Assembly (NCBI GenBank): GCA_041666525.1
Contig: JBAYGT010000010.1
Location: 13,871 to 77,870 of the forward strand
DNA: 64,000 nt
Reading direction: 5' to 3'
DNA from: JBAXTZ01 sp041666525
GTDB taxonomy: Bacteria; Bacillota; Negativicutes; JBAXTZ01
The notes below the pieces were generated by a model. The model did not search any database, was not told the DNA's origin, and saw only the letters and a program-made list of their open reading frames with translations. Positions within the stretch are counted from its first letter, which is position 1, and each line of letters begins with the position of its first letter. Positions 1 through 8,290 of this stretch are shown piece by piece. The position numbers and the translations under genes are program-made.

Positions 1-91
1 GTTCTTTTTGGTCAGAACCTGGTCAGAATGATAGTATATAATTTGGTCATAAGGTTCAGACAGCAAACACACTAAGTACACTCGGTCTGAA

Positions 92-118
92 TTATGACAT
101 TACAAAATAGTTTTTCAT
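92..118 (-). CDS. possible 8-codon leader peptide (MKNYFVMS)
   Basis: An ATG preceded by a good GAGGAG ribosome binding site opens an eight-codon frame ending in TAA. It reads towards the left edge of the window, so it could be the leader peptide of a minus-strand gene outside the window. Several other genes here are preceded by short leader ORFs, which makes this plausible. Nothing in the peptide itself is recognisable, and the rest of bases 1-172 holds only short GGTCAGAA-like repeats. Confidence 0.25.
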   Translation of the reverse strand: MKNYFVMS

Positions 119-172
119 ATAGCTTTCTCCTCAAATAACCTCTCAATATAGATCTCTCTCCTCAAAAAAAGT

Positions 173-199
173 ACTCCGCAGCAATGCGGAGTTTTTTTA
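173..199 (+). terminator. rho-independent terminator
   Basis: The stem ACTCCGCA/TGCGGAGT with loop GCAA is followed on the plus strand by a run of seven T. It also has an A/T-rich flank on the other side and may act in both directions. Confidence 0.6.
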
Positions 200-207
200 T
201 TGGCAAA

Positions 208-231
208 AAAACGGCAGCACTTACGTGCTGC
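208..231 (-). terminator. terminator of the C39-like peptidase gene
   Basis: On the minus strand GCAGCAC-GTAA-GTGCTGC is followed by CGTTTTTTT, ten bases after the stop codon of the peptidase gene. Confidence 0.75.
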
Positions 232-240
232 TGTAAACAA

Positions 241-876
241 TTATTCCATATAGGTAATTACATTCAGATTATAGGTCGGCGGTTTGTTGGAAGTAATAAT
301 TATGCCATAATGGATGAATGGTTTTGTCAGATCATCTTCATAATCATGCCAGCGGGCTTCGAACTCGGCACGCGGTACAAATGCATAATTTCCCAACGTC
401 GACGGATCCATCATATAGATATTGGTTTTATCGTAACCAATTATCACCACCCAATGACCATCTTCCCAGTCTTTCTGATAGGTTTCAATAGTCATCGGAT
501 TGTCCGGCCAGGCTTGCAGGCAAACCATCACCGGAACTTTTTTATCGATATATTGTTCCAATTTTTGCATCGTCATTTGTTGCTCGGATTTAGCGGTCAA
601 ACCTGGTTGCTCACAGGTATACTTGATTATATCGCTGGCATGAGCGTATTCTTCAGCGTGCAACGCGTGCTCCAGCTTATCTTCGCGAATCTCGATACCA
701 TAGTAATAAAGCAGCGACTGAAGCGATGCTACACCGCAGGTATGATCGGTAGCCTGCCGGGTTTTTGGAATTTTGATAAGATTACTGACATCGCTCTCGG
801 TAATTGGTTTGGCAAATACCCATGCCGAAGTTAACAGCAAAACAACCGCCGTCAAAAGAAAAATCCGTTTTTTCAT
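241..876 (-). CDS. secreted C39-family (peptidase_C39_2-like) cysteine peptidase
   Basis: The 211-residue protein begins with a signal peptide (MKKR, then a hydrophobic stretch to about residue 22, AFA-type end), so it should act outside the cytoplasmic membrane. The papain-like C39 layout is visible: Gln41 and Cys47 in a QATDHTCGVASL segment, His141 in GHWVVIIGYD and Asp157 in MMDPST. Unlike bacteriocin-processing C39 domains it is not fused to an ABC transporter. It has its own terminator and lies alone downstream of the jag operon terminator. Its substrate is unknown; it could be a housekeeping envelope protease or serve peptide processing. The family call is fairly sure, the role is not. 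Confidence 0.75.
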   Translation of the reverse strand: MKKRIFLLTAVVLLLTSAWVFAKPITESDVSNLIKIPKTRQATDHTCGVASLQSLLYYYGIEIREDKLEHALHAEEYAHASDIIKYTCEQPGLTAKSEQQMTMQKLEQYIDKKVPVMVCLQAWPDNPMTIETYQKDWEDGHWVVIIGYDKTNIYMMDPSTLGNYAFVPRAEFEARWHDYEDDLTKPFIHYGIIITSNKPPTYNLNVITYME

Positions 877-949
877 TTCTGTTTACTCCCTAATAAAAAT
901 TTATAATTAATTTACCTGTAAATAATAACACAATTTTGCAATTTTTCCA

Positions 950-977
950 CAAAAAAGAGCAGTCTTACGACTGCTCT
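950..977 (-). terminator. terminator of the rpmH-rnpA-yidD-yidC-jag operon
   Basis: The minus strand reads AGAGCAGTC-GTAA-GACTGCTCT followed by TTTTTT, immediately after the jag stop codon. Confidence 0.85.
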
Positions 978-981
978 AAAA

Positions 982-1968
982 CTATTTTACCAAAGTGTTT
1001 GTGGCTACATTATTAGACGGATGTTCCGGCGCGCTCTTTACCGGCTGCGGCACTTGATTATTCGGCCGCGGTTTATAAGTATTTGGCCGTAACGGCGGAC
1101 GGCTGGGTGCCGGAGTAGTGTTTTTTGGTGAAATAACGATTTTCCGGTTCGGTTCTTCACCTTCGCTATGCGTTGTCACAAACCGGTCGTTCTGCAACGC
1201 CGAGTGAATAACCTTGCGTTCATGCGGACTCATTGGTTCAAACGCCATCGCTTTTCGCGCCCGTTTAACTTTGTTGGCAAGATCCAGCGCCAGACGCGTC
1301 AGCGTCTCGGCGCGGCGCACACGGTAGCCTTCAACATCGAGAATAAACCGCCGCTTGGTGCTGGCATCACGATTGCCGATAAGATTGGTCAAATACTGGA
1401 GTGAATCCAAATTATAGCCATGTTTGCCAATTAATACGCCCAAATCTTTACCGATAACATTCAAGCGCACATAGCCGTCGGCATCATTCACCATTTCGAC
1501 AGCAAACTCTTTGACCTTCATTTTAGCCAACAGCTCGGTCAAGAATTTTTTGCCCTCGGCAGCGGCGCTGATTCCATTATCTTCAACCACCGGTTTTGGT
1601 TCTTCAACGATTTTCACCTGAACTGCAACAACTGCCGCCGGTTTAGCGGCAACAGGCTTAGACACCGGTTTTTGCGGCTGAACCGGACTGGTTTCCGGTT
1701 TGGCTACAGCCTTCGGTTGCGGCGCAGCAGTTTTTTTCGGTGCCGCCTTGCGTTGTTGAGACTCAGCAAAAACCGCTTCCATCTCTTCAAGCGCAGAAAG
1801 CGCCCGCGTTACACGAACTTTGGCGTCTCTTGCGCCTAATCCCAAAAATCCCCGGCTCGGAGCCGCCAGTACCTCGATATCGACGGAACTTCGGTCTGTA
1901 TCCAATTCCGCTAACGCGGCATCAATCGCTTCATCTAATGTTCTGCCTGTTTTTTCAACAAAAGTCAT
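982..1968 (-). CDS. jag: RNA-binding protein Jag/KhpB (Jag-N, KH, R3H)
   Basis: The protein has the Jag_N domain at its start (TFVEKTGRTLDEAIDAAL, then GFLGLGARDAKV), a long Ala/Pro/Lys linker, a KH domain with the GKHGYNLDSLQYL loop and a C-terminal R3H domain (around MSPHERKVIHSAL and SEGEEPNRKIVI). It ends in an unusual Pro/Asn-rich tail of about 45 residues. I chose the ATG at 1968, which has GGAG just upstream, over an in-frame ATG 45 bases earlier that adds residues unlike the family. Jag binds RNA and is linked to cell division and elongation in Bacillota. It follows yidC as in many members of the phylum. Confidence 0.92.
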   Translation of the reverse strand: MTFVEKTGRTLDEAIDAALAELDTDRSSVDIEVLAAPSRGFLGLGARDAKVRVTRALSALEEMEAVFAESQQRKAAPKKTAAPQPKAVAKPETSPVQPQKPVSKPVAAKPAAVVAVQVKIVEEPKPVVEDNGISAAAEGKKFLTELLAKMKVKEFAVEMVNDADGYVRLNVIGKDLGVLIGKHGYNLDSLQYLTNLIGNRDASTKRRFILDVEGYRVRRAETLTRLALDLANKVKRARKAMAFEPMSPHERKVIHSALQNDRFVTTHSEGEEPNRKIVISPKNTTPAPSRPPLRPNTYKPRPNNQVPQPVKSAPEHPSNNVATNTLVK

Positions 1969-2023
1969 ATATACTCCATTTTGGAGGTTGGGAGCTGAAA
2001 AGCCAACTGCCAACTTCTAGCAT

Positions 2024-2731
2024 CTATTTTTTCTTTTTTTCTTCGATTACAACAACGGTTGCAGCATCTTTTTCATCAAGTTTCTTGTATAACCACCACT
2101 GCTGTACGATTTGCATCAAGTTGCTCGTAACCCAATAAATTCCCAGTCCGGCCGGAAAACTATACGTCATGTAACCGATAAATACCGGCATAATATACAA
2201 CATCATTTTTTGGGTTTGCGCAGCCTGATCACTTTGGGTTGAAGCAGGTTGCTTTCCCTGCGTCTGTTTAGTTGACCAGAACGTCGTGGCCGCAGACAAC
2301 ACCGCCAAAATCATGGTTGGGATATTGCTGTGGGCCGCAAGATCGGGTATCCACAAAAAACTGGCATCTTTCAACTCGGCCAAGCCATAAATCGACCAAT
2401 ACAACGCGATAAGAATCGGCATTTGTATTACAATCGGTAAACAACCGGCCAGCGGATTGACCTTTTCTTCTTTATACAGCTTCGCCATTTCTTGCTGCAA
2501 ACGCGGTTTGTCGCCTTTGTGTTTTTTCTGGAGTTCAGCCATCTTCGGCTGAACCTTCTGCATGCCGCGCATGCCCTTAATTTGCTTAACTGTCAACGGA
2601 TAAAGAAGCATCTTTATCGTAATAGTCAGCAAAATAATCGCCAAACCCCAATTGGCCATACCAATATATCCGGCCAAATCAAAGTAAAAGCGCAGAATAA
2701 TCTTCATTATATTTTCAATTGGTTCTAACAT
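2024..2731 (-). CDS. yidC: membrane protein insertase YidC/Oxa1 (short, Gram-positive type)
   Basis: This 235-residue inner-membrane insertase lacks the large periplasmic domain of proteobacterial YidC. It has the Oxa1 core: a first membrane segment around WGLAIILLTITIKMLLYPLTV, the basic cytoplasmic hairpin (KGMRGMQKVQPKMAELQKKHK), then PLAGCLPIVIQMPILIALY and two further segments, ending in a Lys-rich tail that can contact the ribosome. It inserts membrane proteins with or without SecYEG. It sits between yidD and jag in the classic order. There is no lipobox cysteine at the N terminus, unlike many Bacillus SpoIIIJ proteins. Confidence 0.95.
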   Translation of the reverse strand: MLEPIENIMKIILRFYFDLAGYIGMANWGLAIILLTITIKMLLYPLTVKQIKGMRGMQKVQPKMAELQKKHKGDKPRLQQEMAKLYKEEKVNPLAGCLPIVIQMPILIALYWSIYGLAELKDASFLWIPDLAAHSNIPTMILAVLSAATTFWSTKQTQGKQPASTQSDQAAQTQKMMLYIMPVFIGYMTYSFPAGLGIYWVTSNLMQIVQQWWLYKKLDEKDAATVVVIEEKKKK

Positions 2732-2762
2732 CTCTGTTTCCCTTCATCGTGACCAGATAACC

Positions 2763-2975
2763 TTAGGGCACCGGATCATAGCCGTTGATTTTGCAAAAAG
2801 GATTGCACTTGAGCAAACGCCGGATGCTAAGCCAACCGCCTTTGCGTACGCCATACTTCTCTACTGCCTCAATTGCATATTCCGAACAAGTCGGAACGAA
2901 CCGGCAACTCGGCTGTTTCAGCGGTGAAATAAACCGTTGATAACAGCGGATAGCGCCCAAAATCAATTTTGTCAT
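2763..2975 (-). CDS. yidD: membrane protein insertion efficiency factor YidD
   Basis: The 70-residue protein matches YidD throughout: GAIRCYQRFISPLKQPSCRF, then PTCSEYAIEAVEKYGVRKGG and a CNPFCKINGYDPVP end. It is a small amphipathic membrane-associated factor thought to assist YidC. Its start codon follows the rnpA stop codon directly, so the two are probably translationally coupled. Confidence 0.95.
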   Translation of the reverse strand: MTKLILGAIRCYQRFISPLKQPSCRFVPTCSEYAIEAVEKYGVRKGGWLSIRRLLKCNPFCKINGYDPVP

Positions 2976-3368
2976 TTAAGCATCATCCCCGTTTTGCAGA
3001 ATTTTAGCCCTGTTGGCCAAAGCTAGAAAAACCTTTTCCACATCCTGCATTTTGACGTCAACCGCCGCCTTGCGCGCCAACAAAATTAAATCGTAGCCGT
3101 CGCGAAGCCGGTAACGATTTAAGCGAAAAGTCTCGCGCAGCAGCCGTTTCAAACGATTGCGCACATGCGCTTTACCAAGCTTCTTCCCGGCAGCAAACGC
3201 CGCCCGTGTTGGCCCGTCTCCGCGTTTTTGAAAATATAATATCAAATAACGCCCCGCGATTGAACGTCCCTCAGAATACAGCTTTTGAAACTCTTCCGCT
3301 TTTTTTATTTTCAGTTCTCTTGGTAACGTGAACTTTTTCGTTTCACGTATCAGTTCATTATCCGGCAC
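2976..3368 (-). CDS. rnpA: ribonuclease P protein component
   Basis: The 130-residue basic protein is the RNase P protein subunit, which helps the catalytic RNA remove tRNA 5' leaders. The family signature around AFAAGKKLGKAHVRNRLKRLLRE is present, as is the FxKRG strand before it. The annotated start is a GTG 16 bases downstream of the rpmH stop, with GGAG a little upstream. The N-terminal extension before LKIKKAEEF is about ten residues longer than usual, so a start inside it is possible. Confidence 0.95.
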   Translation of the reverse strand: MPDNELIRETKKFTLPRELKIKKAEEFQKLYSEGRSIAGRYLILYFQKRGDGPTRAAFAAGKKLGKAHVRNRLKRLLRETFRLNRYRLRDGYDLILLARKAAVDVKMQDVEKVFLALANRAKILQNGDDA

Positions 3369-3383
3369 CCGGCTAAACTCCGA

Positions 3384-3518
3384 TTATGCCGACAGCTTTT
3401 TGCGGCCTTTGGCACGGCGTCTTTTCAATACAGTACGTCCGCCTTGGCTGCTCATACGCTCAAGGAAACCGTGCGTGCGTTTGCGATAAGTATTGTTCGG
3501 TTGAAAAGTTCTTTTCAT
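3384..3518 (-). CDS. rpmH: 50S ribosomal protein L34
   Basis: A 44-codon frame starts MKRTFQPNNTYRKRTHGFLE and ends RAKGRKKLSA, which is L34 over its whole length. A GGAAG ribosome binding site precedes the ATG. It heads the rnpA-yidD-yidC-jag operon and has a strong promoter about 150 bases upstream. In most bacteria dnaA lies divergently beyond rpmH; here enolase is found instead. Confidence 0.97.
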   Translation of the reverse strand: MKRTFQPNNTYRKRTHGFLERMSSQGGRTVLKRRRAKGRKKLSA

Positions 3519-3664
3519 GATTCTTCCTTCCTATAATTCAGCGCGGACTGCAATAGCAAATCTAGTAGCAAACAAGTTTATCGTCATTTCCGCTGACTGA
3601 TTAATACCCAAAAAAATGCGAATTGCTAACCGTTAATAAAGACATTTTCACGAATAGCCTTGTT

Positions 3665-3693
3665 ATTGTAATTAACCATGCAAAAATTGTCAA
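3665..3693 (-). promoter_or_regulatory. sigma-A promoter of the rpmH operon
   Basis: The minus strand has TTGACA, exactly 17 bases, then TACAAT, pointing at rpmH. This leaves a 5' leader of about 140 bases. I see no DnaA boxes in the rpmH-eno gap. Confidence 0.75.
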
Positions 3694-3741
3694 GAAATAT
3701 CGCAAAATCGGTCCCGTCAATTCGCATTTTTTGTGTTTTTG

Positions 3742-5034
3742 TTATTTACCGCGCTTCAAATTGTAAAATACATCCCGGCCACGATATTGAGCGATATCTG
3801 CTAACTCTTCTTCAATGCGCAACAACTGGTTGTATTTAGCCACCCGGTCTGTCCGCGCCGGCGCGCCGGTCTTGATTTGTCCGGCGTTCACCGCCACCGC
3901 AATATCGGCAATGGTAGCATCCTCGGTTTCCCCTGAACGGTGCGAGATGATACAGGTATAACCGGCGCGTTTAGCCATTTCTATCGTCGCAAAAGTCTCA
4001 GTCAGCGAACCGATTTGATTTACTTTGACCAGAATGGAATTTGCCGTGCCAGTGTCAATACCGCGGCGCAGACGCTCAACATTGGTCACAAACAAATCGT
4101 CGCCGACAATTTGCACCTTATCGCCGATGGCATCAGTCAGCAACTTCCAACCAGACCAGTCATCCTCGGACATGCCGTCTTCAATGGAAATAATCGGATA
4201 TTTTTCGCACAGTTGAACGTAGTAGTCAACCATTTCCGCGGAAGTCAATGTCCGGCCTTCGCCTTCCAAACGATATTTTCCGTCTTTATACAACTCCGTC
4301 GCAGCAGTATCCATCGCCAAACAAACCTGTTTGCCCGGAACATAACCTGCTTTTTTTATCGCCTCAACAATTATTTGCAACGCCTCTTCATTTGAACCAA
4401 GATTCGGCGCAAACCCGCCTTCATCACCTAACGCGGTATTTAAGCCACGCTTTTTCAACACGCTTTTGAGATTGTGATAGATATCAACACACCAGCGCAG
4501 CGCCTCACTCCAACTCTCCGCACCCACCGGCATAATCATGAATTCTTGAATATCAACATTGCTGTCAGCATGCTTGCCGCCATTTAAGATGTTCATCATC
4601 GGCACCGGCAACTCTTTAGCGGCAAACCCGCCAAGATAGGAATAAAGCGGAAGCCCGCAATATTCGGCCGCAGCTTTGGCAACTGCCATTGAAACACCCA
4701 ATATGGCATTGGCGCCCAATCGCGCTTTGTTTGGCGTTCCGTCCAGATCCAGCATGATATTGTCAACATCTTCCTGCAAACGGCAATCCATACCGACCAG
4801 TTCCGGCGCAATAATATCATTCACATTACTTACCGCGGTCAACACTCCTTTGCCTTGATAAGCCGCTTCGTCTCCGTCGCGCAACTCAACTGCTTCATGG
4901 GCGCCGGTCGATGCGCCGCTCGGAACAGCCGCCCGTCCCATTGTACCGTCTTCCAGATAGACATCAACTTCGATAGTAGGATTTCCGCGTGAATCCAAAA
5001 TTTGCCGGGCTCTGATTTCAGTAATAGTGCTCAT
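3742..5034 (-). CDS. eno: enolase
   Basis: The 430-residue protein is full-length enolase, which interconverts 2-phosphoglycerate and phosphoenolpyruvate. Recognisable blocks in order are ARQILDSRGNPTIEVDV, the SGASTGAHEAVELRDGD loop, GANAILGVSMA, MNILNGGKHADSN, GDEGGFAPN, SIEDGMSEDDW with its metal-binding acid, GDDLFVTN, the catalytic VKVNQIGSLTE lysine and ISHRSGETED. AGGTG lies a few bases before the ATG. The gene is monocistronic or nearly so, without the usual pgk-tpi-gpmI neighbours. Confidence 0.98.
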   Translation of the reverse strand: MSTITEIRARQILDSRGNPTIEVDVYLEDGTMGRAAVPSGASTGAHEAVELRDGDEAAYQGKGVLTAVSNVNDIIAPELVGMDCRLQEDVDNIMLDLDGTPNKARLGANAILGVSMAVAKAAAEYCGLPLYSYLGGFAAKELPVPMMNILNGGKHADSNVDIQEFMIMPVGAESWSEALRWCVDIYHNLKSVLKKRGLNTALGDEGGFAPNLGSNEEALQIIVEAIKKAGYVPGKQVCLAMDTAATELYKDGKYRLEGEGRTLTSAEMVDYYVQLCEKYPIISIEDGMSEDDWSGWKLLTDAIGDKVQIVGDDLFVTNVERLRRGIDTGTANSILVKVNQIGSLTETFATIEMAKRAGYTCIISHRSGETEDATIADIAVAVNAGQIKTGAPARTDRVAKYNQLLRIEEELADIAQYRGRDVFYNLKRGK

Positions 5035-5107
5035 CTGCTTAACACCTCTTTCATCTTTTTCGCCCCTCAGGGCGGTTGTTTATATTTAAATCTGAAACGA
5101 AACTTAG

Positions 5108-5605
5108 TTACTGTATGACCACTAATCCCGTTGTCGTTTGGACTCTTACAAAACTGGTTCGCGCGTTTGTGTTTTGTATTATCGCACAAGTCCAGTACTC
5201 GAAACCATTTACCGTCGTCACTGATCCATACGGTAGTACATTCGTTCCAACTGAATTTTTCATTGACCCATTGCTTTGAAAAACAGGTTCATAATTAGCT
5301 CCAAACGTAAATCCACTAGTAGCTTGATCGAAGGTCACCGATACCGGTATGTTTGCAGTTTTTTCAGCCACCGCATCCACCACCACACTATAACCGGTCG
5401 AAGTAAATTGCAGACCATAGGTTGTCACGCCGTTCATATTTTTTTGCTGAACATATTGCAAATCCGCCGCTAGCTGACGTGCAAATGCTTCAAGGTTTTT
5501 ATTTCTGTTTGTGCCGGTGAAATTAGTCACTGCAATCATCGCCAGAATACCTAATACTGCAATAGTGACCAATACTTCAATTAACGTAAATCCGCGTCTG
5601 TTCAT
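5108..5605 (-). CDS. type IV prepilin / type II secretion pseudopilin-like protein (GspH type)
   Basis: The protein starts MNRRGFTLIEV, the class III prepilin signal: a basic leader, cleavage after Gly5 and a methylatable Phe, then a hydrophobic helix to about residue 28. The rest (about 165 residues in all) fits the small beta-rich GspH/FimT-like minor pilin shape. The ATG at 5605 gives the normal short leader; an upstream in-frame start would add 19 unlikely residues. No prepilin peptidase, assembly ATPase or other pilin is in the window, so it is an orphan here, possibly served by machinery elsewhere. Confidence 0.8.
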   Translation of the reverse strand: MNRRGFTLIEVLVTIAVLGILAMIAVTNFTGTNRNKNLEAFARQLAADLQYVQQKNMNGVTTYGLQFTSTGYSVVVDAVAEKTANIPVSVTFDQATSGFTFGANYEPVFQSNGSMKNSVGTNVLPYGSVTTVNGFEYWTCAIIQNTNARTSFVRVQTTTGLVVIQ

Positions 5606-5814
5606 GATAATACCTGCTTTTGTTTTTTTCATAAATTTCACTGTAAAACAAATTCCACTCAATGAGTTTTTTCAATAATCTATATTCGAGATTATTTTGC
5701 TAATTCCTGCACGGGCACAAAAAATCCTGCTCACGCATCGCAGGTTCACATGAAATACGTTTTGAAATCTTATGTGCTTGATCTTTGAAGCACAATCGGA
5801 TTGGCTTAACAAAA

Positions 5815-5855
5815 AACCGGCACGCAGCTCCTATTATACGGAGCCCATGCCGGTT
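5815..5855 (-). terminator. terminator of a small transcription unit
   Basis: A hairpin with outer stem AACCGGCA(C/T)G and inner stem CTCC/GGAG is followed on the minus strand by TTTTTTGTT. It lies 40 bases after the 46-codon ORF and about 310 bases after the end of the ADP-ribosylglycohydrolase operon. Between this hairpin and the prepilin gene (5606-5814) I see nothing else of note. Confidence 0.75.
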
Positions 5856-5893
5856 CTTTGTTCAATTGCTGCTCATATCTCTACATTACACAA

Positions 5894-6034
5894 TCAACTC
5901 CACCAAGTTATATACGGATATTTATCAAACAACTGCAACTGGTCAGTTGCCAAAGCGTACTTGATAACATACTTAATATTGATCAGCGCAGTATCACGAT
6001 TGGTAGTGTCAATAATTAATAAATTATATAACAT
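5894..6034 (-). CDS. unrecognised 46-residue protein
   Basis: A 46-codon frame begins MLYNLLIIDTTNRDTALINI and ends YPYITWWS. AAGGAAG lies at good distance before the ATG, and a strong terminator follows 40 bases after the stop, so it looks like a genuine small gene rather than chance. The peptide is mixed hydrophobic and polar without a clear membrane helix or cysteines. It lies 130 bases after the last gene of the upstream operon and could be its last member or be transcribed separately. I do not recognise it. Confidence 0.45.
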   Translation of the reverse strand: MLYNLLIIDTTNRDTALINIKYVIKYALATDQLQLFDKYPYITWWS

Positions 6035-6163
6035 TCTTACGCTTCCTTACCAGCGATTAAGCTATTTACTTGCTGATAAACTTATCAATCTTTCTGTCTT
6101 CTTCCGAAAAACAAATTTGTATTGTGCCCCTACACAGCTTGATGTCGCTTCATGCCGCTTTTT

Positions 6164-8278
6164 CTAGCTCTCCTTCACTGTCAACTTTTCAAACAGACAG
6201 CGTCCGGCATTAAGCAAAGCGAAACCGTACATGCCGTGCTCGTGCCAGTTGTCAGCAGTATCACAATAATCAAACAATTCCTCACCGTCAACGGCAAAAA
6301 CATAGCGGTTACCGGTTGCGGTCAGCGCAAACTCATAGCTTCTGCCATGCGTCCACTGGAAGGTACTGCTGGCAACAGTTTTTTTGCCATGCTCATTCTT
6401 TATCAGCGAAACGCGGTTTTCGCCGTCAAAGCCGACGTAATACCCCATCATCAGTCCTTTGACCCGAAAAGCCAGCATATGGCTGCTACCGCACTGCGGA
6501 ATTAACGTCGCCCGGAGTGAATAATCGCGGCTGTAATAATTACCGGTAAAAGCCTCGGCATCTTCGATGGCCAGCGCCTGCATGCAGCCATCTTCCAACG
6601 ACCACTTGCCACGATTATAGGTAAATTGGGTAACACAGTTGAACTCTTCTTTCTCTTTGGCAAAATCGATATGATAGTCTGCAGCGCCGCTGATGTGCAG
6701 GAAATCTACGTAAAAATAGCCGATAAACGTACCGCGGTCGGAGTTTTCCAGCCGCAAGCCGATTTCGTCAATCGCCTCGCCGTTGGTATCCGGAATAACC
6801 CACTCGATTTCGCGCCAGTCTGAGCCTTCAAAGATTATGCACTTGGAGGTAATCTCGGATTTGGAATGGGTCAACCGCACATAGAACGACACCAGCAGGT
6901 CTTCACCGCTCAGCATTTCGGTCCGGCAATTGAATTTTACTTTTTGTCCGGGGTAAACTTGCGGCGAAAAAGTCGGAAGATAGCGTTCATCGTCAAAATC
7001 CGCACGCCGGTAAAACGGTTTGGTATATAACTTCACACAGTCATTTCGACGGTGGTCGAGTAATTCTACCCGCAAACTACGGGTTCCGGTCAGCGTATCT
7101 TGAGCAATATTACCTAAGCAATTGGAAAACCTCTTCATGTCCAGCCGCATACCGTGGGTGCTACCAGCCAACTCGAAATCATAATACAACTCCCGGTCAT
7201 CAGCTTTTGGCAACACTTCAGCCGGCACCTCGACATCAGCGACACGATAGCCAATACGGGTAATTTCTTTTACGAAAGTCGGGATATCGACGATGTTCAG
7301 AGAACCGCTGATGCAGGATGCCACCAGCATATCATTGATCGGCCGGCGATAATGAGCTTCGACGCTTGCGATTCCGTACGCCACTCCGGCAATCGTACCG
7401 GCGTTACCGGCATTGCAGTCAGTATCCCAACCGCACATCGTCGCAATTTCGACAGTGCGCGACAAACTGCCGCTACCATACAACAGCGCCAGCGTAACCA
7501 CCCCGGCATTGGGAATCATATGACAGATGCCACGATACTTGTCATAGCCAAAATCTCGTTCCAGCATCTTGAAGCAGGCGCGAAAATCACCGGGATTGTC
7601 TTTGTGAAACTTGATGACCGCCTGATTTACCCGCATAAATTCCGAATCCGCCGGAACATATTTCAATCCGGTGTTGACGATATCATTAATATCTGCAGTC
7701 AGGAACGCCCGGGCAATGCAAACCGCATTGAAAATTCCGCCATATATGCCATTTTTATCATGCGATACCGAAGCTGCTTTTTCGGCGTATTCAGCAGCTT
7801 TAACCGGGTTGCCCGGCCAAATCAGTCCCCAAGAATCAATAAATATCTGCCCGCCGATTTGCTCGGCGAGTGTCGCGCCGTTTTGAGCAATCGAGCCGGA
7901 CTGCGGCGCACTGATACCGTTTTTCAGGTTAAGATACGCGGTGTGCTCGGTACTGATACCGTAGCCACCCCACCAAAACATGCCGTGGCCTTCGGATGTA
8001 TAGTTCAGCCATGTGTTGCCAACGTCTTCAGCTGTAAGCTCACGCTCCCGGCAATAGTCTTCCATAGCGCGGATGAAAAATATCGGCCCGTTGGTGTCGT
8101 CATCCGCAGCAAAGTTGGTAAAATCCTTGACATAGCCGCGTAAATCTCCGTATACACTCTCGATACGGTCATGCGTCCAAAACGCCGGCTCCACCGGAGC
8201 CCCGAGACGCACGCCGATTGCCTTGCCGAGAACTCCGGCATAAACTTTTTCCAGATAATTTTCCGGTATGCTGTTCAT
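6164..8278 (-). CDS. ADP-ribosylglycohydrolase-family protein with C-terminal beta-sandwich domain
   Basis: The first 330 residues are an ADP-ribosylglycohydrolase (DraG/ARH) domain: the GVLGKAIGVRLGAPVEP opening, the metal-binding acid cluster in ADDDTNG and the second site CGWDTDCNAGNAGTIAGV. The remaining 370 residues look like one or two lectin- or concanavalin-like beta-sandwich modules (ending in GMYGFALLNAGRCLFEKLTV), likely for substrate binding. It has no signal peptide, so it should act in the cytoplasm on material imported by the ABC transporter upstream. It is the last large gene of the operon, 12 bases after its shorter paralogue. The bond cleaved is unknown; a ribosyl or similar furanosyl linkage is an inference from family and neighbours. 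Confidence 0.8.
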   Translation of the reverse strand: MNSIPENYLEKVYAGVLGKAIGVRLGAPVEPAFWTHDRIESVYGDLRGYVKDFTNFAADDDTNGPIFFIRAMEDYCRERELTAEDVGNTWLNYTSEGHGMFWWGGYGISTEHTAYLNLKNGISAPQSGSIAQNGATLAEQIGGQIFIDSWGLIWPGNPVKAAEYAEKAASVSHDKNGIYGGIFNAVCIARAFLTADINDIVNTGLKYVPADSEFMRVNQAVIKFHKDNPGDFRACFKMLERDFGYDKYRGICHMIPNAGVVTLALLYGSGSLSRTVEIATMCGWDTDCNAGNAGTIAGVAYGIASVEAHYRRPINDMLVASCISGSLNIVDIPTFVKEITRIGYRVADVEVPAEVLPKADDRELYYDFELAGSTHGMRLDMKRFSNCLGNIAQDTLTGTRSLRVELLDHRRNDCVKLYTKPFYRRADFDDERYLPTFSPQVYPGQKVKFNCRTEMLSGEDLLVSFYVRLTHSKSEITSKCIIFEGSDWREIEWVIPDTNGEAIDEIGLRLENSDRGTFIGYFYVDFLHISGAADYHIDFAKEKEEFNCVTQFTYNRGKWSLEDGCMQALAIEDAEAFTGNYYSRDYSLRATLIPQCGSSHMLAFRVKGLMMGYYVGFDGENRVSLIKNEHGKKTVASSTFQWTHGRSYEFALTATGNRYVFAVDGEELFDYCDTADNWHEHGMYGFALLNAGRCLFEKLTVKES

Positions 8279-8290
8279 GTTTTTCCTTTC

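Noticed and set aside
184..834. Plus-strand frame of 216 codons
   Set aside because: It lies opposite the C39-like peptidase, which has a signal peptide, catalytic residues and its own terminator.
241..876. C39-like peptidase as the leader peptidase of the RiPP-like cluster
   Set aside because: It is 23 kb away, not fused to a transporter and the precursors lack a GG site. No support beyond family name.
3519..3741. Replication origin beside rpmH
   Set aside because: No DnaA boxes, no AT-rich unwinding repeats and no dnaA gene; only the rpmH promoter is visible.
5772..6167. Plus-strand frame of 131 codons in the gap before the ARH operon end
   Set aside because: It runs through a minus-strand terminator hairpin, has no ribosome binding site and no recognisable composition. 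The minus-strand 46-codon frame is better supported.
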